From NCBI RefSeq assembly GCF_016411865.1, contig NZ_JAEKJA010000024.1:1-64000 (forward strand): a stretch of 64,000 nt of DNA, given 5' to 3'. The position numbers and the translations under genes are program-made. Under the pieces are notes generated by a model, which searched no databases, was not told where the DNA came from, and saw nothing but the letters and a program-made list of their open reading frames with translations. Origin of the DNA: Acuticoccus mangrovi (lineage in GTDB: Bacteria; Pseudomonadota; Alphaproteobacteria; Rhizobiales; Amorphaceae). Each line of letters begins with the position of its first letter. The stretch's first letter is position 1. Shown here piece by piece: positions 1 through 8,317 of this stretch.

Positions 1-224
1 GTTCAATAGCCGGCATGTCCGGTGAAACGGGGAGCACTCCAACTTCGCTTTGCGTTGAAACCTGCTCAGCCGAATGAGGCCAGAAAGACTGCTCGGAACA
101 TGGATAAGCACCACCTTCTGCGTGAGCCTACTTCGATCGAGTCATCGCCGGATCGTATTCCGGATGGCGGGGTTGGCATTTCCCCCACAGGAGTGCTACA
201 CAACGTCTCGTCCGGGCACGAAAA

Positions 225-370
225 CGCCCGCAGAAACACGGAACTTCTGGCGCGATCAGCGGCAGTCCTCTCCTGGGCACCACCTAAGGGTGGCCGCCGC
301 ACCAGTCCTGAAGTTCAGACATTCTGCGGAGTTTGCGAAGCCCGAGTGCACCACACGGGTGCTCACATGC
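225..370. repeat. Dispersed ~145-bp repeat, copy A
   Basis: This segment resembles 16500-16645 on the same strand. The best part, 276-370 against 16551-16645, aligns without gaps with roughly 80 percent identity by eye. It contains short hairpin-forming arms, for example CCACC/GGTGG around 281-293 and CACC/GGGTG near the end. No gene is recognisable in it. The two copies sit at the outer edges of the island (before the VOC gene, after atzE), so they may be remnants of a mobile or palindromic element, or old recombination borders. Confidence 0.6.
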
Positions 371-603
371 TCCTCCGCATGCCCTCTCCGATGAAGCGTT
401 CGCGGTCCTCTCTCTTCCAGTGCGGACGGCGGGTCTCTTCCGACATCCTGCAGCGCCACGCGGCCAGCGACTTCCGCCTCGACCCCGACGCGGATCGCTT
501 TTCCGTCGCTTCGCTCCCCCTCGGCCATCTCGCCCGTGCAGGCCTGCGTGCCGCTCGCACACGGCTGACCGGCGCGGACCGCGACCGCTCATCCCATGCG
601 GCC

Positions 604-622
604 GGTTCAGAAAGACTGAACC
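604..622. promoter_or_regulatory. Perfect inverted repeat, probable LysR-type operator
   Basis: GGTTCAG and CTGAACC are perfect 7-bp arms around the spacer AAAGA, about 90 bases before the VOC start. The inner part fits the T-N11-A rule of LysR-type boxes. Related TTCAG-N5-CTGA sites occur at 4440-4453 and 13463-13477, both in divergent promoter regions of the same island. The nearby LysR gene at 10656 is the obvious candidate regulator; that link is inference. Confidence 0.6.
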
Positions 623-714
623 AAAGCATCGACCAACGCTCGTTTCTCCGCCCCCGCGGCAACCCTATCGTCACGCAGGGCACACCCGGCTCGCCCCCGT
701 CGACGGAGAAACAC

Positions 715-1137
715 ATGGCCACCATCCCCGCCCGCGTGAAAGGCATCGATCACGTCGTTCTGCGCGTGACCGACATCGATCGGACCATCGCGTTCTACCA
801 GGACATTCTCGGCCTGCCGCTGGAGCGGATCTTCGACCGGATCGGCCTCTACCAGTTTCGCGCCGGCAGCAGCCTCATCGACGTACAGCCCCTCAAGGAG
901 GGCGACACCCTCGCCCCACCCGCCGAGCGCGGCGTCGAGCACGTGTGTCTCAACATCGAGGGCGATCTCGACGAGGTGCTCGCAGCGCTCGCGGCCCAGG
1001 GCATCACCCCAAGCTTCGGCCCCCTCGAGGTCTACGGCGCGCACGGCTTCGGCACCTCCTTCTATCTGCGCGACCCCGATGGCTACGAGATCGAGCTGAA
1101 GGTCGGCTACGCCCGCAACCCTGTCCGCATGCCATGA
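715..1137 (+). CDS. VOC family (glyoxalase/dioxygenase fold) protein
   Basis: A 140-residue protein of the vicinal-oxygen-chelate superfamily. The opening IDHVVLRVTDIDRTIAFYQD carries the first metal-ligand His of the family, and the C-terminal FYLRDPDGYEIEL carries the usual Glu ligand. Members are metal-dependent glyoxalases, isomerases or extradiol dioxygenases, and the substrate cannot be told from sequence. The ATG at 715 is preceded by GGAGAA at the right distance; a much longer upstream open frame is not protein-like. Its stop overlaps the next start as ATGA, so it is co-transcribed with the hydrolase, and the palindrome at 604-622 probably controls both genes. Confidence 0.85.
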   Translation: MATIPARVKGIDHVVLRVTDIDRTIAFYQDILGLPLERIFDRIGLYQFRAGSSLIDVQPLKEGDTLAPPAERGVEHVCLNIEGDLDEVLAALAAQGITPSFGPLEVYGAHGFGTSFYLRDPDGYEIELKVGYARNPVRMP

Positions 1138-1973
1138 CGATCGCCTTCGAGGAGGGGATCGTCGACGGTCCGGTACCGCTGCGCTACGTGCGCACGGGGC
1201 CGAAGGGCGCGCCCGTGCTCGTGTGCTTGCACGGGCTGCGCGCCTACGCGCACTGGTTCGATGAGTTCACCGAAGTGGCCGCCGGCGACTTCGACGTGAT
1301 TGCGCTCGACCAGCGTGGCCGAGGCGGCTCGGGCAAAGCGCCCGACGGCGACTACACCACCGCCGCCTATGTGGCGGACGTGACGCGCCTTCTCGATGCC
1401 CTCGCCATCGACACCGCCACCCTGGTGGGTCATTCCATGGGCGGCACCAACGCGATCAACTTCGCCGCCCGACACCCGGAGCGGATGGACCGGCTCGTGA
1501 TCGTCGACAGCGCGCCGGTGCTCGCCGCGCCGGGCCTTGAGCGCATGCGCTCGGAGATGGGCCGCACGCCCGCCGCCTTCCCCGACCGGGCCGCGGCCGA
1601 AGCGTTTCTCGGCGGTCTTCACGCCCGCGCCACGGCGCGCAGCCTGAAGATTCGCCTTAAGTGGATGGTGGAGGACCTCGCCGACGGGTCGGTCGGCTGG
1701 CGCATCGACAAGGCGATCTTCGACCCGCGCATGACCCCCGACCCGGCCGAAAAGACCTGGGACGCCCTCAAGGCCATCCGTTGCCCGACGCTGATCGTGC
1801 GGGGCGGGATCTCGGACATGATCACCGCCGAGATCGTCGAAGAGATGGCCGCGGTGATGGCCGACGCCCGCGTCGTCGAGGTGGCGGACGCCGGGCACAT
1901 GGTGATCGAGGAAAACCCCGAGGGGTTCAACGCCGCCGTACTGCCGTTCGTGCGCGAAATGATGCTCGCCTGA
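1134..1973 (+). CDS. Alpha/beta hydrolase
   Basis: A 279-residue serine hydrolase of the alpha/beta fold. It shows the oxyanion-hole segment CLHGLRA, the nucleophile elbow GHSMGG, an acid-bearing RGGISD segment and the catalytic-His segment DAGHMVIEENP near the C-terminus. It starts four bases inside the VOC gene (ATGA), so translation is probably coupled. In ring-catabolic operons such enzymes often cleave C-C or ester bonds after ring oxygenation; that role is inferred from the neighbouring Rieske oxygenases. The substrate is unknown. Confidence 0.85.
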   Translation: MTIAFEEGIVDGPVPLRYVRTGPKGAPVLVCLHGLRAYAHWFDEFTEVAAGDFDVIALDQRGRGGSGKAPDGDYTTAAYVADVTRLLDALAIDTATLVGHSMGGTNAINFAARHPERMDRLVIVDSAPVLAAPGLERMRSEMGRTPAAFPDRAAAEAFLGGLHARATARSLKIRLKWMVEDLADGSVGWRIDKAIFDPRMTPDPAEKTWDALKAIRCPTLIVRGGISDMITAEIVEEMAAVMADARVVEVADAGHMVIEENPEGFNAAVLPFVREMMLA

Positions 1974-2078
1974 TCAAGGCCCTGCACCGGGGCACGTTCC
2001 CGGCCGCACTGTTCCCGGCCGCGCCGCAACGCCTCCCGATCCGGCGCGGCGACCGTCGAACCGGGACTCGGCGACAGT

Positions 2079-2735
2079 TCAGGCCGGCTCGACGAGCTCG
2101 GGGATCACCGGGAACACACCCGGCATCACGATGAAGCCCGGCAGATGGCGGAACCGCCCCATCCAGCGCCACACCGCCGGATAGTCTTCGATCATCACCC
2201 CCGCGTCGGGCGCGACGGCCGCGGTGCCGAACACGGCGACATCGGCCACCGTCGGCCGCTCGCCGACGAGCCAGGCGCGCTCCCCGCCCCCTTCGCCGGC
2301 GAGATGATCGTCGAGGATCGCCATCGCGTTCCGGGCAGCCGGCAGCACCGCACCGGGGCCGGCGAGCAGCGTGTCGTCGCTGAACCTTGCGAGCCGCAAG
2401 GCACCGATGGGCGCCATCTCCCGCTCGGCGAACGCCATCCAGTCGAGCACCTTCGCCTGCTCCACCGCATCGTCCGGCAGCCACGTGCGGGCCGGATCGT
2501 ACCGCATCGCGAGATAGCTCAGGACCGCGAGCGGGCCCGTCAGCCTGAGTTCGCCGTCCCGCAGCACCGGCAGGCGCGACTGCGGGGTCACCGAGGCGCG
2601 GAACGCGGCGGTCAGATGCTCGCGCCCCGGATGCATGTCGACCTTGCGCGCGGTGTATTCGAGCCCGAGGAACGACAAGAGAAGCCGGGCCTTATAGGCG
2701 TCGTCGGACAGGATGTAGTCGTAGAGCTCGATCAC
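2079..2735 (-). CDS. Glutathione S-transferase family protein (NdmE-like by context)
   Basis: A 218-residue GST. It has an N-terminal thioredoxin fold with the cis-Pro segment SRLPVLRDGE and a helical C-terminal domain with the conserved ERPTVADVAVFG cap. The start is GTG and overlaps the stop of the Rieske-less oxygenase gene (GTGA), so the two are tightly coupled. GSTs in aromatic catabolism can be maleylpyruvate or maleylacetoacetate isomerases. However, the NdmCDE N-demethylase also contains a GST-like subunit (NdmE) that bridges a Rieske-less oxygenase and its Rieske-bearing reductase. Given its position directly after such an oxygenase, a structural role is a serious alternative. Confidence 0.85.
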   Translation of the reverse strand: MIELYDYILSDDAYKARLLLSFLGLEYTARKVDMHPGREHLTAAFRASVTPQSRLPVLRDGELRLTGPLAVLSYLAMRYDPARTWLPDDAVEQAKVLDWMAFAEREMAPIGALRLARFSDDTLLAGPGAVLPAARNAMAILDDHLAGEGGGERAWLVGERPTVADVAVFGTAAVAPDAGVMIEDYPAVWRWMGRFRHLPGFIVMPGVFPVIPELVEPA

Positions 2736-3667
2736 GCTGCCACTCCCGCGTCGCCGCTACCGGCCACCTGGCCGAGGCGGGTCATCTGATCGCCGGTCCA
2801 GTTGCGCAGAACCGAGAACTCCAGCCCCGACTGGTCCACCCAGCGCCGGTAGGCGACCGAGCTCGCGTCGGAAATCGTCGGCACCTCTCCGAGCGGGCTC
2901 ACCGGCAGTGCCTGGGGGTGCTGGTGGATGAGGATCATCCGGTCCTGGGCGAAGATCTCGTGGTAGAAGTGTAGGATGTCGGTGTCGGTGTTCGTCCGGT
3001 CGAAGATGAACGCGAAGGAGTGCACCACGCAGCTCGTCTCCTCCACCGGCTGAATGAACAGGCCGATGAGGTCCTTGCGCCCCCGCTCCACCAGCGAATC
3101 CTTGTAGATGATCGAGATGAACGGGCGCGGGATGCGATAGTCGTAATAAACGACGGTGTCCTGGGTCGCGACAGCCGCCGAGGCCTTGGGCTGCACGAAG
3201 GAGCAGCCGACGGCCCACAGCTCCGTCCCGTCCTCGCGGAACTCCACATCGTAGCGCGCCACCTCGGCGTTGCCGTAGCCACCGAGGGTGCCGGTGTGGA
3301 CGAAGGAGAAGTGGGAAAGGTCGAAGAAGTTCTCGATCACTCTCAACCCGGAGATCGGCACCGCGATGCGGCCGCGATGGAGGAAGCGCCGGTCGCTCCC
3401 CTCGCTGAACTCGGGAATCGCGATGATGTCCTGCGCGGGCGTGCCGAGGCATACCCACACGAAGCCGTAGCGCTCCTCGACATGGGGGACGGTGCGGCCC
3501 CCGTCCTCGCCGATCTCCCGGCAGGCGAAGCCACCCTGCGGCGCGCGCGAGACCTCGATATCCTGCCCGAGGAGGCGGGTGCGGCGCGGCGCATCGGCGG
3601 TGATGTCGGGGGCGTAGCCCACCACGTACCAGTCGTTGAGCGCGACGGGATCGGTTGTCCGTGTCAT
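2732..3667 (-). CDS. Rieske-type oxygenase catalytic subunit lacking the Rieske cluster site (NdmC-like)
   Basis: A 311-residue non-haem iron oxygenase subunit. Residues about 113-124 give the mononuclear-iron signature NxxDxxHxxxxH (N113, D116, H119, H124), and an acidic residue near 242 is in the usual place for the last ligand. The N-terminal part keeps the start and end of a Rieske fold (about residues 12-75), but both cluster-binding loops, CxH and CxxH, are missing: the chain runs straight from the first strands to YGFVWVCLG. A separate upstream gene in the same operon supplies an intact Rieske domain. Electron transfer must therefore come from another protein, as in NdmC. A 21-base gap separates it from that gene. 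The ATG is preceded by GCAGGAA. Confidence 0.9.
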   Translation of the reverse strand: MTRTTDPVALNDWYVVGYAPDITADAPRRTRLLGQDIEVSRAPQGGFACREIGEDGGRTVPHVEERYGFVWVCLGTPAQDIIAIPEFSEGSDRRFLHRGRIAVPISGLRVIENFFDLSHFSFVHTGTLGGYGNAEVARYDVEFREDGTELWAVGCSFVQPKASAAVATQDTVVYYDYRIPRPFISIIYKDSLVERGRKDLIGLFIQPVEETSCVVHSFAFIFDRTNTDTDILHFYHEIFAQDRMILIHQHPQALPVSPLGEVPTISDASSVAYRRWVDQSGLEFSVLRNWTGDQMTRLGQVAGSGDAGVAA

Positions 3668-3688
3668 GGCGTTCCTGCGCGGTTGGGG

Positions 3689-4354
3689 TCAGGCGGCGGG
3701 CGCGTGGGCGAAGCGGAAGCGGCGGAGCGCGGCGACCAGAGCCGCGCGCTCGTCGGCGGCCATGGCCTCGGACACCGTGAGGTGGACCATGGTGCGGCCG
3801 GGCGCGAGCGGCACCGCGATCACGGCGTGATCGGCGCCGAGCACTGCGCCCCCCTCGGGGTCGAGGGCTAGCGGACCGACGAGCGGGGTCTCGATCAGCG
3901 CGGCGAGGGTCTCGTCGGCGTCCATCCCCACCGACAGGCTGCGCAGAGGCACAAAGCCCGCCGTCGCATCCGGCACGGCCGGCACGTCGCGGCCGCCCGC
4001 CAGCGGCGCACGCGCCCAGATGAAGCCGGCCGCCTCCTCAGCCTCGAACGCTTCGGCCCGGCCCGCCCGCGGCGGCTTCAGCTCCGGATGGGCCGGAATG
4101 AACTTGCACTGGGTGTCGGCCCCGAACGACCAGCCGTGATAGGGGCACAGCACCGTCTCGCCCTGCACCTCGCCGAAGGAGAGGCGCATCCCCCGGTGCG
4201 GACAGCGGTCGCGCCAGACCGACAGCTTGCCCGACGCCGAGCGCCACACCACGATGGGGTATCCGCCGAGCCGCACCGGCTGCAAGCCGCCGGCCCGAAG
4301 CGCGCCCGAGCCCATCAACGGGAACCAGCTGGCGGTCTCATCCACACCGGGCAT
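3689..4354 (-). CDS. Stand-alone Rieske [2Fe-2S] protein
   Basis: A 221-residue protein with a complete Rieske site near the middle: CPHRG (C51, H53) and CPYHGW (C70, H73). A C-terminal tail of about 100 residues has no NxxDxxHxxxxH iron site, so it is not an oxygenase alpha subunit by itself. It is the first gene of the operon with the Rieske-less catalytic subunit and the GST. I placed the start at the ATG at 4354 because GAGGGG lies six bases before it; an in-frame GTG at 4360 has no room for a binding site. In NdmD a Rieske domain is fused to the reductase, whereas here the reductase is a separate divergent gene at 4512. Confidence 0.88.
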   Translation of the reverse strand: MPGVDETASWFPLMGSGALRAGGLQPVRLGGYPIVVWRSASGKLSVWRDRCPHRGMRLSFGEVQGETVLCPYHGWSFGADTQCKFIPAHPELKPPRAGRAEAFEAEEAAGFIWARAPLAGGRDVPAVPDATAGFVPLRSLSVGMDADETLAALIETPLVGPLALDPEGGAVLGADHAVIAVPLAPGRTMVHLTVSEAMAADERAALVAALRRFRFAHAPAA

Positions 4355-4439
4355 ACGCACCCCTCACGGCTTTGATTGTCTCCACTTCAGTTAGCCGGCG
4401 CTTTCGAAGGACTTCAAATCCGAAAGGGCGAGCTTTGCA

Positions 4440-4453
4440 TCAGCTTTTCTGAA
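4440..4453. promoter_or_regulatory. Inverted repeat between divergent Rieske and reductase genes
   Basis: The sequence is TCAG-CTTTT-CTGAA; on the minus strand it reads TTCAG-AAAAG-CTGA. It sits in the 157-base spacer between the divergent stand-alone Rieske gene and the reductase, and matches the palindromes at 604 and 13463. It would allow one regulator to control both directions. A lone TTCAG half-site lies at 4386-4390. Confidence 0.5.
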
Positions 4454-4511
4454 CAAGCGGCCGCGGCCATCGGGGTTAGGGTCCCCCGACGAAGCCGTGA
4501 GGGAGCCCAAA

Positions 4512-5483
4512 ATGATCGAGGTGATCGTGTCGCAGGTGGTGGACGTGGCCAGCGACATCCGGGCGCTGACACTCGAGTCCGCCGACGGCACGCCACTGCC
4601 CGCTTACGAGCCCGGCGCCCATATCGACGTGCACGTTCCCGGCACGTCCAGCCCCACGATCCGCCAGTATTCGCTCTGCCGCGCCCCCGGCGCCGCGCCC
4701 GCCTACGAGATCGCGGTGCAGCGTGCGCCCGATTCGCGGGGCGGCTCGGTGGCGCTCCACGACAACGTGCGCGCCGGCGACCGCATCGCCATCGAGGCGC
4801 CGCGGTGCATGTTCCCCATCGCCGCGGATGCCCGGCGCCATCTGCTCGTGGGGGGCGGCATCGGGGTCACACCACTCCTCTCGATGGCGGAGGCGCTCGC
4901 CGCACGTGGCGCACCGTTCGCGCTCCACTATTGCGCCCGCAACGCCGCTGCGGCCGCCTTCGTGGACCGGCTGGAGGAGGCGCCCTTCGAGGGCCACGCC
5001 CAGCTTCATCTCGACGACCGCGACGGCCGGCCGGACATCGCCGCCCTCCTCGGCCCCTTCGAGGCGGGCACACATGTCTACGTGTGCGGACCGGACGGGT
5101 TCATGCGGGCGGTGATCGACGCGGCGGAGGCGGCGGGGTGGCCGGCAGAACACGTGCACCGGGAGTATTTCACCGTCCCCACCGACACCTCCGCGCCCGA
5201 AGCCGCCGACGCCGACGGCAGCTTCGAGGTGGAGCTGTCGAGTTCGGGCAAGGTCTATGTGATTCCCCCCGGCGCCTCGATCGCCGAGGTGCTGGAGGCG
5301 GACGGGGTGATGCTGCCGCTGTCATGCGAGGCGGGGGTGTGCGGGAGCTGCATGACCAAGGTCCTCGCCGGCATACCCGACCACCGCGACTATGTGCTGA
5401 CGCCGGCAGAGCGGGACTCGGGCACCGTCATGTGCCCCTGCGTGTCGCGGGCGCTGTCGAAGCGTCTCGTCCTCGACGTCTGA
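4512..5483 (+). CDS. Flavin/NADH oxidoreductase with C-terminal [2Fe-2S] ferredoxin domain
   Basis: A 323-residue class IA (VanB/phthalate dioxygenase reductase type) electron-transfer protein. The flavin-binding RQYSL lies near residue 60, the nucleotide-binding segment VGGGIGVTPLLS in the middle with CGPDGF after it, and a plant-type ferredoxin domain at the end with CEAGVCGSC plus a distal Cys in VMCPC. It passes electrons from NADH to an oxygenase, here most likely through the stand-alone Rieske protein and possibly also to the complete Rieske oxygenase at 7143. The ATG at 4512 has GAGGGAG upstream; an in-frame GTG at 4497 is less likely. It is divergent from the Rieske operon across a shared palindrome. 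Confidence 0.92.
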   Translation: MIEVIVSQVVDVASDIRALTLESADGTPLPAYEPGAHIDVHVPGTSSPTIRQYSLCRAPGAAPAYEIAVQRAPDSRGGSVALHDNVRAGDRIAIEAPRCMFPIAADARRHLLVGGGIGVTPLLSMAEALAARGAPFALHYCARNAAAAAFVDRLEEAPFEGHAQLHLDDRDGRPDIAALLGPFEAGTHVYVCGPDGFMRAVIDAAEAAGWPAEHVHREYFTVPTDTSAPEAADADGSFEVELSSSGKVYVIPPGASIAEVLEADGVMLPLSCEAGVCGSCMTKVLAGIPDHRDYVLTPAERDSGTVMCPCVSRALSKRLVLDV

Positions 5484-5513
5484 GGCCCGGCGAAGGGACG
5501 ACGAGGGCCTGAG

Positions 5514-5527
5514 TAAGAAAAGCTGAA
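5514..5527. promoter_or_regulatory. Imperfect copy of the TTCAG/CTGAA operator
   Basis: The sequence around GTAAGAAAGCTGAA resembles the palindrome at 604 with one base lost from the spacer and a degenerate left arm. It lies upstream of the PrpD-Rieske-amidase operon, where a site for the same regulator would be expected. Weak on its own; it is listed because of its position. Confidence 0.3.
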
Positions 5528-5554
5528 TCCTCGGCCGGGAGGATCGTTGTTTTT
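5527..5554 (+). terminator. Possible rho-independent terminator after the reductase
   Basis: The arms ATCCTC (5527-5532) and GAGGAT (5539-5544) form a six-pair stem, followed by a T-rich run ending TTGTTTTT. It lies 43 bases after the reductase stop. The short stem makes this moderate; the same inverted repeat could instead be an operator for the next operon. Confidence 0.4.
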
Positions 5555-5608
5555 CCGAATGCCCAGCCTTTCTAGCCTGCCAATGCGCCCGGAACCCCGC
5601 CTTGCCGA

Positions 5609-7141
5609 GTGGGGCCGGCCGACGACACGAGCAGGAAGGCGCATGCCGAAGACGGACCCCCTCCGGTGAACGGCCCCGTGACCGCAGCACCCCGCCCCGA
5701 GGCGGACGACGCGGTGAGCGCACGCCTCGCCGCCTGGCTGGCGCACGCGAGCCTTTCGGCGCTTCCGGCCGCCGTGCGCGACCAGACCAAGATCGCGCTG
5801 ATCGACACGGTGGGTGCCGCCATCGTCGGGGCCAACCGGGGCGACGGCCACCAGGCCGCCGTGGCCGCCATGAAGGCCGCCTCCGGCAACCCCGAGGCGA
5901 CCATCTGGGCCACCGGCGAGCGCATCGAGGCCCGCCGCGCCGCCTTCTGCAATGCGATCCACGCCCGTGCCCACGACTACGACGACATCATGGTGTTCCC
6001 GCAGGTGCACGTGTCGGTCTGCACGGTGCCCGCGGCGGTGGCGGCCGCCGAGCTTGCCGCCCAGCGCGAAGGGCCGATCAGCGGCCGGCGCCTCATCGAG
6101 GCGATCGCGGCGGGGGCGGAGATGCAGACCCGCCTCACCCTCGCCTATGCGCCCTATCACGACGCCTCGCGCTTTCCGGTGATGCTGCCGACGCAGGTGT
6201 TCGGCTATTTCGGCGCGGCGGCGGCGGCGGGGCGCGCGCTCGCCCTGTCGACGGAGGCGATGGAAAGCGCCATCGGCCTCGCCCAGATGCAGGCCGGCGG
6301 CACCGAGGAGATGGTCGTCCATGCCACCGAGAGCGTCGGCAAATGCATCTATGCCGGCTTCAGCGTCGACGGGGGCCTGCAGGCGGCGCTGTTCGCCGAG
6401 GCGGGCGTCGTCGCCCGCGGCCGCCCGCTCGAAGGCGAGGCCGGCCTCTTCGCCGCCTTCTTCGGCGGCCGGTTCGATGCCGAACGCCTCACCGGCGGGC
6501 TCGGCGAAGAGTTCCTTTCGCTGCAGCGCTGCATCAAGGCGATGCCCGGCACCCTCGTCGCCCACGCCTTCGTGGAGGCGGGGCTCGCGCTGTGCGCCGA
6601 GCACGGGCTGACGGGGGACGACATCGTCGGCGCGCAGATCGTCGTCGGCCCCTGGGGCAAGGCCATGTGCGAGCCGGCCGCGAGCCGCCGTGCGCCGGAA
6701 ACCGCCTCCACCGCCATGAACTCGATCCCCTTCCTCCTCGCCAACGCCCTCGTGAAAGGCCGCGTCGCGCTCTCCGACATGACCCCCGAGGGCCGCACCC
6801 ATCCCGCGACCCTCGCGATGGCCCGGCGCATCACCCACCGGCTCGATCCTGCGATGGCCGCGCCGAGGGGGCTCGAAGCGGCCCGCCTCGTCCTCACCCT
6901 CGCCGACGGGCGCACCCTCGAAGGGGGGCGGGCCGTGCCGCAAGGCCATCCCGACCGCCCCCTCAGCTTCGACGACATCGCCCGGAAATTTCGCTCGAAC
7001 CTCGCCCCGGACGGTGATCCGGCCAGCCTCGCCCGCGCCGACCGCATCCTTCTGATGGTCGAGCGCCTCGAGGAGATGCCCGACATTGCGCCGCTGATTG
7101 CCTTCCTCTCGCCCGATGACCGGGGACGACACGGAGACTGA
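5609..7141 (+). CDS. MmgE/PrpD family protein
   Basis: A protein of up to 510 residues of the MmgE/PrpD superfamily, which includes 2-methylcitrate dehydratase and many catabolic homologues of unknown substrate. The family pattern is clear from RLAAWLAHASLSALP onward (about residue 37), including IDTVGAAIVGANRG and NAIHARAHDYDD near residues 70-125. There is no in-frame ATG near the start: GTG codons at 5609, 5666, 5678 and 5713 are all possible, so the N-terminus is uncertain and the true start may be up to 35 codons later. Its stop lies one base before the proposed start of the Rieske alpha gene, so it opens an operon of oxygenase and amidase genes. The reaction on the island's substrate is unknown; a dehydration or isomerisation is the family norm. 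Confidence 0.85.
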   Translation: MGPADDTSRKAHAEDGPPPVNGPVTAAPRPEADDAVSARLAAWLAHASLSALPAAVRDQTKIALIDTVGAAIVGANRGDGHQAAVAAMKAASGNPEATIWATGERIEARRAAFCNAIHARAHDYDDIMVFPQVHVSVCTVPAAVAAAELAAQREGPISGRRLIEAIAAGAEMQTRLTLAYAPYHDASRFPVMLPTQVFGYFGAAAAAGRALALSTEAMESAIGLAQMQAGGTEEMVVHATESVGKCIYAGFSVDGGLQAALFAEAGVVARGRPLEGEAGLFAAFFGGRFDAERLTGGLGEEFLSLQRCIKAMPGTLVAHAFVEAGLALCAEHGLTGDDIVGAQIVVGPWGKAMCEPAASRRAPETASTAMNSIPFLLANALVKGRVALSDMTPEGRTHPATLAMARRITHRLDPAMAAPRGLEAARLVLTLADGRTLEGGRAVPQGHPDRPLSFDDIARKFRSNLAPDGDPASLARADRILLMVERLEEMPDIAPLIAFLSPDDRGRHGD

Positions 7142-7142
7142 T

Positions 7143-8312
7143 TTGACCCGCCCCATTGAGCAGCTGATCCGCCGCGGCGCGATCCATCGCGACGTCTATT
7201 GCGACCCCGCCGTGTTCGACCGCGAGATGACGCATATCTTCGACCGCACCTGGGTGTTCCTGGCGCACGAGAGCGAGATCCCCTCGCCCGGCGACTACAA
7301 GACCACCACCATCGGTCGCCATCCGGTGATCGTGAACCGCAACGACGAGGGCGAGATCGGCGCCTTCATCAACCGTTGCCGCCATCGCGGCCCGACGGTG
7401 TGCCGCAACGAGCTCGGCAACGCGAAATTCTTCCGCTGCCCCTATCACGCATGGACGTACAACAACGCCGGCGAACTCGTCGGCGTGCCGATGCCGCAAG
7501 GCTATGGGGCGGACTTCGACAAGTCCCGCCTCGGCCTCGTGCACGTCGCGCGGGTCGCAAGCTATGCCGGCTTCATCTTCGGCTCGATGAGCGCCCACGG
7601 CCCGACGCTCGAGGATCACCTCGGCGGGGTGCGCAAGTTCCTCGACGCCTATGTCGCGACCTCGCCCACCGGCGAGATCGGCGTCTACAAGGGCTACCAG
7701 AAGTGCGTCTACAGCGGGAACTGGAAGTTCCAGCTCGAGAACGGCGTCGACCCCTACCACGTGGGCGCGCTGCACGCCTCGGCCGTCACCCCCGAGGCGC
7801 TGGCCATCTACCGCCAGGGCAAGGGCGCGGTGATCGCGATGGACGGCCACGGCGTGACCGACCACACGGACTGGGGCCCGATGCCGGTGGACGCCAGCCT
7901 GTCGGGCGGCTTCAACCTCGTGATCTTCCCCAACCTCATCGTGCTGCGCAGCCAGATCCGCACGGTGCGCCCCATCGCGGTCGATCGCACCGAGATCATC
8001 ACCAGCGTCGTCAAACTGAAGGGCGTCGACGAGGCGGTGAACCTCCAGCGCATGCGCGACCAGGAGTTCGAGTTCGGCGCCGCCGGAACCTTCTTCGCCG
8101 ACGATCTCGACATCTTCGAGCGCACCCAGCAGGGGCTCAACAGCAGCGCCGTCGACTGGCTGGAGTTCTCCCGCGGCCTCGATCGGGAGGAGATGCGCAA
8201 CGGCTACATGCACGGCTTCATGTCCGACGAGACCCAGCACCGGGGCATGTACGCCAACTGGATGGCGATGATGACCGCCGCCACCCCCGGCATCGCCGAG
8301 GCGGCGGAGTGA
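7143..8312 (+). CDS. Aromatic-ring-hydroxylating dioxygenase, Rieske alpha subunit
   Basis: A 389-residue complete Rieske oxygenase alpha subunit. Residues about 79-104 carry both cluster loops, CRHRG and CPYHAW, and the catalytic domain has ENGVDPYHVGALH with the two iron-binding histidines. Unlike the split system at 2732-4354, both domains are in one chain, and a beta subunit gene follows at once. I chose the TTG at 7143 because CGGAGA is correctly placed before it and homologues begin in this area; an in-frame ATG at 7116 inside the PrpD gene lacks a binding site. Electrons could come from the reductase at 4512, as no other reductase is in the operon. Confidence 0.93.
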   Translation: MTRPIEQLIRRGAIHRDVYCDPAVFDREMTHIFDRTWVFLAHESEIPSPGDYKTTTIGRHPVIVNRNDEGEIGAFINRCRHRGPTVCRNELGNAKFFRCPYHAWTYNNAGELVGVPMPQGYGADFDKSRLGLVHVARVASYAGFIFGSMSAHGPTLEDHLGGVRKFLDAYVATSPTGEIGVYKGYQKCVYSGNWKFQLENGVDPYHVGALHASAVTPEALAIYRQGKGAVIAMDGHGVTDHTDWGPMPVDASLSGGFNLVIFPNLIVLRSQIRTVRPIAVDRTEIITSVVKLKGVDEAVNLQRMRDQEFEFGAAGTFFADDLDIFERTQQGLNSSAVDWLEFSRGLDREEMRNGYMHGFMSDETQHRGMYANWMAMMTAATPGIAEAAE

Positions 8313-8317
8313 GCCCC

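Larger units (their letters stand above)
1..714. other. Non-coding left edge of the catabolic island
   Basis: I find no convincing gene here. Open frames run through on both strands, but none has a recognisable product or a good ribosome binding site. The stretch holds one copy of a dispersed ~145-bp repeat (225-370) and a perfect palindrome (604-622) just upstream of the VOC gene. A weaker copy of the same palindrome core (CAG-AAAGA-CTG) lies at 81-91. Confidence 0.5.

Noticed and set aside
22-714. A long open frame in front of the VOC gene that would add over 230 residues
   Set aside because: The extension has no domain, is arginine- and serine-rich and crosses the dispersed repeat and the palindrome; the ATG at 715 has a good ribosome binding site.
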